64,000 nt of DNA from positions 62,001-126,000 of the forward strand of contig NZ_SZTO01000011.1 in assembly GCF_013369385.1 (NCBI RefSeq), given 5' to 3'. Positions within the stretch are counted from its first letter, which is position 1, and every line of letters starts with the position of its first letter. Source of the stretch: Vibrio sp. 05-20-BW147 (GTDB lineage Bacteria; Pseudomonadota; Gammaproteobacteria; Enterobacterales; Vibrionaceae). Below, one piece after another: positions 1 to 6,035 of the stretch. The notes under the pieces are model-generated. The model worked only from the letters and a program-made list of their open reading frames with translations, was not told the DNA's origin and searched no databases. Both the position numbers and the translations under genes were made by a program.

Positions 1-980
1 AACTGCGCTAGCTCGTCACTGCCTTTGGCATTCATTCGTACCGTTAAATCTCCGCTGCCATTGGCAATGTCATCCATCAAGAGGTTAATGGCTTTGATTC
101 TCGAAAGAATACTACGGCCAATAATGTAGAGCAGTGACGACAACAGCACGACGATCGCCACGCCCATCCACTGTAAGTGGCTGCGAATATCCGCTGCAGT
201 TTGCTCAACGCTCTGCTTGATGGTGGTTTGTAGATCAGCAATCGCCTGTTCGGTTTTGTGCACATTGCTACGGAGCGCGCCTCTTAGGCCTTCGTTTGCG
301 GTCAAGCCAAGCGTTGCGATCGCGCTGATGTATCGAGATAAGGTGTTGGAATAATCGGTAAAAGCGGGAGACAAACTGGTTTCAAACTTGGCAAACTGGC
401 GAAGCCCTTCGAGCAGCGCCACCTTGTATTCTTGCGTTGGTTCGGTGACAAAAGTTAAGTCGTGGTCAAGCAACTGCAAAAACTGCGCGGTAAGCTCTCC
501 ATCATTGGCGCTGAGTACATCGGTTTTGAGCACGCGACGTGCTGCAAATAGCTCACTTTGCAACGCGTCAATGCTTGCCAACTGACGCGCCAATTGATGA
601 AACTGAGTTTGATACTGAGATAGAGTGGTTACAATTTGCTGACGTTGATCGTCAATGGCAATCGACTCACTGGCGAGAACGTCTGATAAGTGCGCAATGC
701 GTTGTTGCAGTTGAGAATAGGTAGCATCGAAATTCGTCAGGTATTTTTCGCTGCGACGTGCCAAATAGTCTTTCTCGTGTCGGCGAAGCATCAACAGATC
801 AATGGAACTGCTTAAGTTTTCTGTCGAGGCGTGTTCCAAAGAGGACAAATGCTTTGCGCTGTTGTTCTCATAAAGCGCGTAGGCGGCAACGCCTAACAGC
901 AAAGTCACATTGATGAGCAGCAGCTTGGTTCGGATAGAGAATGAAAAGAAAAAACGTTTTTGAACAGGTGATCCGGACAT
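1..980 (-). CDS. Methyl-accepting chemotaxis protein, N-terminal part
   Basis: This is the N-terminal 326 residues of a membrane chemoreceptor; the rest lies beyond the left edge. The ATG at 980-978 opens a protein with a short cytoplasmic stretch, a first membrane helix at about residues 15-35, a long helical periplasmic sensor region rich in Gln, Leu and Ser, a second membrane helix at about 270-290, and the start of a HAMP linker (DDIANGSGDLTVRM). That order is typical of MCPs with a helical-bundle sensor domain. The signalling domain is not visible, so a HAMP-containing kinase cannot be fully excluded. The ligand is unknown. Confidence 0.85.
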   Translation of the reverse strand, partial: MSGSPVQKRFFFSFSIRTKLLLINVTLLLGVAAYALYENNSAKHLSSLEHASTENLSSSIDLLMLRRHEKDYLARRSEKYLTNFDATYSQLQQRIAHLSDVLASESIAIDDQRQQIVTTLSQYQTQFHQLARQLASIDALQSELFAARRVLKTDVLSANDGELTAQFLQLLDHDLTFVTEPTQEYKVALLEGLRQFAKFETSLSPAFTDYSNTLSRYISAIATLGLTANEGLRGALRSNVHKTEQAIADLQTTIKQSVEQTAADIRSHLQWMGVAIVVLLSSLLYIIGRSILSRIKAINLLMDDIANGSGDLTVRMNAKGSDELAQ

Positions 981-1106
981 GGATACCTCCCATTTAGCCA
1001 GTGACGTAGTTAACCTATCTCTGCTTTTGTTTCATTTATGTTTCAAATTTATTGCAGGGAATATTCAACTAATAGCGCATGGGAGGCGTTTTGCAAGTAA
1101 GGCGAT

Positions 1107-1934
1107 TTAACTCTCTTGACCTTTGACATCAAAAATGATGTTTTCACCGCCGGTAAAGACTTGAAAGCGTAAGCCTTTTGCTCGTGCGATGGTGGTAATA
1201 CCAAATTGACGTGCTAAATCTAAACCCATCTGCGTGACACCAGAGCGAGAGAGCAAAACAGGGATGCCCATTTGAGCCACTTTGATCACCATTTCTGAAG
1301 TGAGACGGCCTGTGGTGTAGAAAATCTTATCCGCGCCCGATTCTTGGTTTAGCCACATTTCACCGGCAAGCGTATCTACCGCGTTGTGACGGCCAACATC
1401 TTCGACAAACGAGCGAACTTCATCGCCTTTGCACACCGCACATCCGTGTACCGCGCCTGCTTTTTTGTAGGTATCGTTGTAGTGGGTGAGCGCTTCTAAG
1501 GTCTTGTAAATCTCCGACTGTTTGAGTGTCACCTGGGGCACTTTATAGTGTTCTAGTTGTTTCATCACGTTGCCATACATAGTGCCTTGCCCACACCCTG
1601 AGGTAACGGTTTTCTTTTTCAAAGCCTGTTCAATGTGTTCTACATTCTCTTTTGTCACTACCGCAGCGCTGTTGGTTTCCCAATCAATGATCACCGATTC
1701 AAGAGAGTCAACTTCCGTTAAGAAACTTTGGTTCTTGAGATAGCCCAAAACGAGTGCTTCAGGTCTCGAGCCCAGTGTCATTAGCGTCACCACTTCTTTC
1801 CAGTTCAGAAGAACGGTTAAAGGGCGCTCACAAGCAATTTGCTTAATTAACTTCTCTCCATATTCATCGAATACTTCCACTTCAATGGTTTGCAAAGGGT
1901 TTTCACTGGTTTTAATAATGTTGGGTTTGACCAC
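1107..1934 (-). CDS. fdhD: FdhD, sulfurtransferase for formate dehydrogenase maturation
   Basis: FdhD passes sulfur from the cysteine desulfurase to the molybdenum cofactor of formate dehydrogenases, which is needed for their activity. The 275-residue protein has the family landmarks TSGCGQG (Cys114), VGRHNAVD and TGRLTSEMV. Oddly, the loop that in E. coli-type FdhD carries two cysteines (CxxC) has only Cys114 here, with Gly at the second position; a separate CAVC pair sits at 165-168. The gene is divergent from the formate dehydrogenase cluster that starts at 2219, which fits its job. Confidence 0.95.
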   Translation of the reverse strand: MVKPNIIKTSENPLQTIEVEVFDEYGEKLIKQIACERPLTVLLNWKEVVTLMTLGSRPEALVLGYLKNQSFLTEVDSLESVIIDWETNSAAVVTKENVEHIEQALKKKTVTSGCGQGTMYGNVMKQLEHYKVPQVTLKQSEIYKTLEALTHYNDTYKKAGAVHGCAVCKGDEVRSFVEDVGRHNAVDTLAGEMWLNQESGADKIFYTTGRLTSEMVIKVAQMGIPVLLSRSGVTQMGLDLARQFGITTIARAKGLRFQVFTGGENIIFDVKGQES

Positions 1935-2218
1935 TTCTTTTTCCTGCTTGAATGGGTGATATCAAGAATCACCGAAGAAACACGTTTGCCAAAGGCGGGG
2001 GAACAAAATCAATTCAAAAGCAATTACCGTTCCAAAGTTATCTACCGTACGGCGTCTCACATCTAACACATGTTACACATGGAAACATTCGCTTTATAAC
2101 CTTGGCTTAGAATTTGCTTTTAAACGGCACAAAGCGACGCAACAAGTATGCACCAAAGCCTCGAATAGGACTAATGTAGGTTTAAAAGGCAATCGCATAG
2201 CAACATGATGGGTGGACC
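1935..2218. promoter_or_regulatory. Divergent promoter region fdhD / formate dehydrogenase cluster
   Basis: This 284-base gap separates fdhD (leftward) from the DUF3305 gene (rightward) and must hold both promoters. At 2066-2081 the heptamer ACACATG occurs twice with two bases between, and overlaps a short inverted repeat TAAC-ACAT-GTTA. No clear FNR or NarL site was recognised. The regulatory role is inferred from position only. Confidence 0.4.
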
Positions 2219-2677
2219 ATGTCAAATTCAATAGACACACAAAGTAACATCGAAAAGAGTGACGCTCTGTGGCCAATTGGCTGCAACCTCGTTGCACATG
2301 AAATCACAACCGGGATTTGGGTGACCAGACAGTGGCAGTTAACGGGTTTTGAGTTAAAGCCAGAAAGCCACCATAGTCATGTCGTCACGCTTCAGTTGTT
2401 CCGTGACGAGCGAACCGACTACCGTTTTAACTTGAGTTCTCAAAACCCGAAACTCTTCGTTGTGCTTGAAAACGTAGAGGAAACGCCAAAGATCACAACC
2501 GTCACGGCATCACAATCGGTGGCTGGCCAGTATATGGATGGCGACTATTTAGTACTTTCTTGCGAGATGCCATTGCCAATTCAGGCATGGATGGAAGCGT
2601 TTATCGGCCGTCATGGCGAGTTATTGGAAGAGCGTCGCAAGAAACGCAAAGGTGCGGGGCGAGCAAGTGGCAACTGA
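2219..2677 (+). CDS. DUF3305 protein of the formate dehydrogenase cluster
   Basis: A 152-residue soluble protein of the DUF3305 family, which is found next to molybdenum formate dehydrogenase genes. It has no signal peptide or membrane helix. The N-terminal half contains WPIGCNLVAHE and TTGIWVTRQW, and the C-terminus ends in a basic tail (EERRKKRKGAGR). Its biochemical role is not known; an accessory role in assembly is inferred from its neighbours. Its stop overlaps the likely GTG start of the DUF3306 gene, so the two are probably translationally coupled. Confidence 0.8.
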   Translation: MSNSIDTQSNIEKSDALWPIGCNLVAHEITTGIWVTRQWQLTGFELKPESHHSHVVTLQLFRDERTDYRFNLSSQNPKLFVVLENVEETPKITTVTASQSVAGQYMDGDYLVLSCEMPLPIQAWMEAFIGRHGELLEERRKKRKGAGRASGN

Positions 2678-3242
2678 TTTTTTCTCTCGCTGGTCCTCTC
2701 GTAAGTTAGCGGGAGAGACGCAAAAGCTGCCAAAACAAAGCGATGAAGATATCGCGGCGTACTCGTCGCTCACCGATGAGCAGAAAAACGCGGTCGAAGA
2801 AGACCACGTGTTACTCTCAAAGCTGCCATTGGGTGAAAAAGAGGGTGCTGATGAGCTGACGGAGCAAGAACCTACTATTTCAGCGCTGCTGGCCAGTGAA
2901 GCGACGCAAGAAGTTAAAAAGGCGGCACTGCGTAAGCTTTTCCACAGTGAAGAGTTTAACGTGGTTGATAGGCTCAATGATTACGATCACGACTACAAGT
3001 CTTCTATTGGTGCTCTCGCACCCAATGTGGCACAGACGTTAAGAGAATGGATGAAGCCAGTAGAGGAAGCGTTGACTGAGGCCGAGCCTGACAGTGCACC
3101 TGGTTCAGTAGCCGTTGATAACGATGACAGTATTGAGGCGATCAGTGACACGCTAACGCAATCTGAGACTCAGGCCCTGACTTTATCTCAATCTGATCTT
3201 CCTGCAAATGAAACGCGAGATGAGACAAAAGATCCCACATAA
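2667..3242 (+). CDS. DUF3306 protein of the formate dehydrogenase cluster
   Basis: An acidic, low-complexity protein of the DUF3306 family, the usual partner of DUF3305. I place the start at the GTG at 2667 because the family begins with the FFSRWSSRKL-type motif and a G-rich ribosome site (GGTGCGGGG) precedes it; an in-frame start at 2613 would add 18 residues copied from the overlapping gene. The middle segment EFNVVDRLNDYDHDY is the conserved core. The last 60 residues are Glu/Asp/Ser/Thr-rich and probably disordered. Function unknown, likely accessory to formate dehydrogenase. Confidence 0.75.
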   Translation: MATDFFSRWSSRKLAGETQKLPKQSDEDIAAYSSLTDEQKNAVEEDHVLLSKLPLGEKEGADELTEQEPTISALLASEATQEVKKAALRKLFHSEEFNVVDRLNDYDHDYKSSIGALAPNVAQTLREWMKPVEEALTEAEPDSAPGSVAVDNDDSIEAISDTLTQSETQALTLSQSDLPANETRDETKDPT

Positions 3243-3272
3243 AAAATAGGTACATTTTGACGCGGGATAGGA

Positions 3273-3307
3273 AAATTCAATTAGGACAAAATGTCCCAAT
3301 TGAATTT
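3273..3307. repeat. Large near-perfect inverted repeat
   Basis: Two 16-base arms (3273-3288 and 3292-3307) pair at 15 of 16 positions around a 3-base loop. The single mismatch is A3283 opposite C3297. It lies 30 bases after the DUF3306 stop and 165 bases before the ferredoxin gene. As RNA it would be a very stable hairpin ending in UUUCUC, so it may terminate or process the DUF3305-DUF3306 transcript; as DNA it could be an operator. Confidence 0.7.
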
Positions 3308-3471
3308 CTCGTCATCGATAGTGCCGTAAAACTCAACAAATCCTACGCTAACCGACTGAATAATAAGCGTATAAAAGTTGGTATAGCACTTGCAAATGCT
3401 CCACAACAATAACTGAATCATCAGTATGACCTGCCAATCCTTCGCAGTGTTGGCCAGTGTGGAACAGAGCA

Positions 3472-5130
3472 ATGATAAAACAACTATTACAGCAATCGAC
3501 TTCAACCAATGGCAAAGCGCGACTCTATGCGTTTGAAAACACCGTTGAGTTGGGGAATCTGATACCGCCTACCGTGAGCTATGAAAGCGGTGGTAATACA
3601 CTCATCGTCGGCCCTAGTGCCATTATTCAAAGTACAGCCGCACAATTGAGCCAAATGACTTCGCTAACTTTGCTTTCAACTGATGGCGAGAAAGGCGATG
3701 CGCAAATCCATTACGCCGATTCCGTTCAGTTGAGTGGTTTTTTGGGTACCTTTACGGTGCTGGTTGAAAACCAAGGCCAACGTTTGAATCTGGCAAAGGT
3801 GGCCATCAATCACGATGTTTTTGATGTGGTTCTGGATTTATCACTTAACGGCCTCATGTCGGAAGAGGTGCCGGTCCCTGGCTATTATCCTGTTGGGCGT
3901 GGCTATCCAAAACTAACGGATGCGCTGCAAGAAATTCCAACCTTAATGGGCACGTTCGATAAGCCAAAATATTTTCGCTTAGATACCGATCTGTGTGCGC
4001 ACAGTTCCCGTGGCGTTAAAGGTTGTGAGCGTTGTGTTGATGCTTGTCCGGCAGGTGCGTTAAGCAGCCAAGGTTCCGAAAAAACAGGGCATCGAATTGA
4101 GATCAATCCGTATCTCTGCCAAGGGGTGGGGACGTGTGCCACCAGTTGTCCGACAGAAGCCATTCATTACGCATTACCTAATCCACAAGAGACACAAAAG
4201 TTCATTGAAAGAACGCTGGCGAACTATGAAAGCGTTGGTGGCGTGAACCCCATTATCCTGATTTGCAGCGAACGTCATGAAATGTACAACGTCATGGCTC
4301 TTAAGGCGCTACCCGACAATGTGATTCCGATTGTGGTGGAAGATCTGCCCTCTGTCGGCATCGATAGTTGGTTTGCTGCGCTCGTTAATGGTGCAACGCA
4401 AGTCTTGTTTGCTGCAAGTCGCCGCATGCCCGCAACGATTCAGCGCGTATTGAATAGCGAAGTCGCGATCGCACAAGAGCTACTTGGTCAATTAGGCATT
4501 GCGAAAGAGTGTATCGATATTCTCTATCTCGAATCATTGATGGAAGGTGCTCCAGTCCTCTGTACTGAACATTTCGATCTTGCTCTTGGCGATTTGCAAG
4601 GCAACAAACGCCAACGCTTATTTACTGCACTCGATGCGCTTGCAACCTCGCGTGTACCAGTAGAAAACACCGTCGCTCTTTCCAGTCATGCTCCCTATGG
4701 CGCCGTGTCGTGTGCAACAACGGGCTGTACCTTGTGCATGAGTTGTGTGGCGGTTTGTCCGACTCGCGCTTTGCACACCGATGGAGAAAGCCCTTCGCTT
4801 CAATTTGTCGAGCAAGATTGCGTGCAATGCGGTTTGTGCACCAAAGCCTGTCCTGAGCAAGTGCTGACACTGACTCCTCGTATGAACTGGGATAAAGAGA
4901 GCCGACAAGCGGCGGTGGTCATCCATCAAGAAAAAGCCGCGGAATGCTTGCGTTGCCATAAGCCTTTCGCGCCTCAGTCCATGATCACTATGCTACAAGA
5001 TAAGTTACGTGGTCACTCTCACTTTGCGAATGATGCAGCGCTTAATCGCATCGCAATGTGTGAAGACTGCCGTGTCATCGATGTTTTCGAATCGATGGCG
5101 GTAAACCCAGAAAACCAACTGAATTACTAG
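3472..5130 (+). CDS. Multi-cluster 4Fe-4S ferredoxin of the formate dehydrogenase cluster
   Basis: A cytoplasmic iron-sulfur protein of about 552 residues. It has two pairs of ferredoxin-type motifs: CERCVDACPAG and CQGVGTCATSCP at about residues 185-225, and CTLCMSCVAVCP and CVQCGLCTKACP at about 418-465. A further CLRC and CEDC follow near the C-terminus. Homologues sit beside Mo-formate dehydrogenase genes, where an electron-transfer or cluster-delivery role is presumed but unproven. I chose the ATG at 3472, preceded by GGAACAGAG, over an in-frame GTG at 3457. The next gene starts nine bases after the stop. Confidence 0.85.
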   Translation: MIKQLLQQSTSTNGKARLYAFENTVELGNLIPPTVSYESGGNTLIVGPSAIIQSTAAQLSQMTSLTLLSTDGEKGDAQIHYADSVQLSGFLGTFTVLVENQGQRLNLAKVAINHDVFDVVLDLSLNGLMSEEVPVPGYYPVGRGYPKLTDALQEIPTLMGTFDKPKYFRLDTDLCAHSSRGVKGCERCVDACPAGALSSQGSEKTGHRIEINPYLCQGVGTCATSCPTEAIHYALPNPQETQKFIERTLANYESVGGVNPIILICSERHEMYNVMALKALPDNVIPIVVEDLPSVGIDSWFAALVNGATQVLFAASRRMPATIQRVLNSEVAIAQELLGQLGIAKECIDILYLESLMEGAPVLCTEHFDLALGDLQGNKRQRLFTALDALATSRVPVENTVALSSHAPYGAVSCATTGCTLCMSCVAVCPTRALHTDGESPSLQFVEQDCVQCGLCTKACPEQVLTLTPRMNWDKESRQAAVVIHQEKAAECLRCHKPFAPQSMITMLQDKLRGHSHFANDAALNRIAMCEDCRVIDVFESMAVNPENQLNY

Positions 5131-5139
5131 GGCACACGA

Positions 5140-5760
5140 ATGGATATCCAACCAGAATCGTCATTAAGAGCCGATATTTATTTGCTGCTATCGACGCTAT
5201 TTCGCCAAGCTCCATCTCCAGCATTGCTTGAGCTATTGACGTTGTTAGACACCGTAGCGGATGGCAGTGAAATGCAAAATGCGTGGTTGCAATTGAAAGC
5301 GGCCGCAAGCCGTTATTCCGACGCAGAGCTTGAAGAAGAGTACCAACAACTTTTTATCGGGATTGGTCGTGGGGAAGTGGTGCCATTTGCCTCATGGCAC
5401 CTTACGGGTTCTTTGATGGAAAAACCACTGGCCGAGATCCGTACCGATCTTGCTCGCCTTGGCTTTGAACGCCAAGAGCATGTCAAAGAGCCGGAAGATC
5501 ATATTTCAGCCTTATGTGAAGTGATGGCGGCGCTGATGGAAGAGACCGATGTGCAGCAACAGGCGTTTTTCAACCGCCACCTTGCGACTTGGTATGTCTC
5601 CTTCACCAAGCAAATCGATCAAGCCGAACACGCCGGATTTTACTTGGCGGTTAGCCAATTGCTCGGCGCATTTTTCAATCTGGAAAAAGTGCGTTTAACG
5701 AAAATCACGCCGGACAACAAAACCAAATTAAAAATTGAGATTAAAAACTTGGCGGATTAG
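5140..5760 (+). CDS. TorD/DmsD-family molybdoenzyme chaperone
   Basis: A 206-residue all-helical chaperone of the TorD family, which binds the Tat signal of a molybdoenzyme and guards it until cofactor insertion. The family core is visible: YLLLSTLFRQAP near the N-terminus, EEEYQQLFIGIGRGEVVPFASWH at about residues 66-88 and KEPEDHISALCEVMAAL at about 123-139. The likely clients are FdhA and perhaps the small Tat protein that follow. Related proteins in Shewanella formate dehydrogenase clusters (FdhT) protect enzyme activity. It is nine bases from the ferredoxin gene and likely in the same transcript. Confidence 0.88.
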   Translation: MDIQPESSLRADIYLLLSTLFRQAPSPALLELLTLLDTVADGSEMQNAWLQLKAAASRYSDAELEEEYQQLFIGIGRGEVVPFASWHLTGSLMEKPLAEIRTDLARLGFERQEHVKEPEDHISALCEVMAALMEETDVQQQAFFNRHLATWYVSFTKQIDQAEHAGFYLAVSQLLGAFFNLEKVRLTKITPDNKTKLKIEIKNLAD

Positions 5761-5779
5761 CCAAGCGATCTCTTTTAGA

Positions 5780-5814
5780 GAGGCTTAAGCCTCCAAAAAT
5801 CTACCTGACAGGTA
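5780..5814 (+). repeat. Two hairpins in the gap before the small Tat protein
   Basis: The 62-base gap between the chaperone gene and the next start holds a perfect 14-base palindrome (GAGGCTTAAGCCTC, 5780-5793) and a second hairpin TACCT-gac-AGGTA (5802-5814). The right arm of the second includes the first bases of the ribosome site AGGTAAGGA used by the gene at 5823. They may set RNA processing or translation of the structural genes. Inference from sequence only. Confidence 0.5.
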
Positions 5815-5822
5815 AGGAAGCA

Positions 5823-6023
5823 ATGATGAAAGAAAAAAATGAGATTAACGAAAGCCGTCGTGACCTTTTGAAAGGTATCGCCACGGCAGCAGTAGCAGGC
5901 GCCGTCGTTGCTGGCACCACACAAGTGGCCTCAGCCTCAGAAGTTACTCCTGTAGAAAAACAGGCGAAGAAAAAGGGATATCACGAAACTCAGCATATCC
6001 GCGACTATTACGAAACTCTGTAG
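5823..6023 (+). CDS. Small Tat-signal protein (FdhX-like) of formate dehydrogenase
   Basis: A 66-residue protein that is almost entirely a twin-arginine signal: ESRRDLLKGIA, then an Ala/Val-rich helix ending ASASE, then a short charged tail. Such small proteins precede fdhA in Vibrio and Shewanella clusters (called fdhX there). The role is unknown; it may be an accessory subunit or may help export. Two adjacent ATG codons (5823, 5826) follow the ribosome site AAGGAAGC. It ends 12 bases before fdhA. Confidence 0.85.
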   Translation: MMKEKNEINESRRDLLKGIATAAVAGAVVAGTTQVASASEVTPVEKQAKKKGYHETQHIRDYYETL

Positions 6024-6035
6024 GAGCCATCGTCA

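Noticed and set aside
2094..2297. 67-residue minus-strand reading frame across the fdhD/DUF3305 gap
   Set aside because: It overlaps the start of the DUF3305 gene, has no family features, and reads through promoter sequence.
3281..3505. 74-residue minus-strand frame with a signal-like start opposite the ferredoxin leader
   Set aside because: It runs into the large inverted repeat and overlaps the start of a well-supported gene; no ribosome site was seen.
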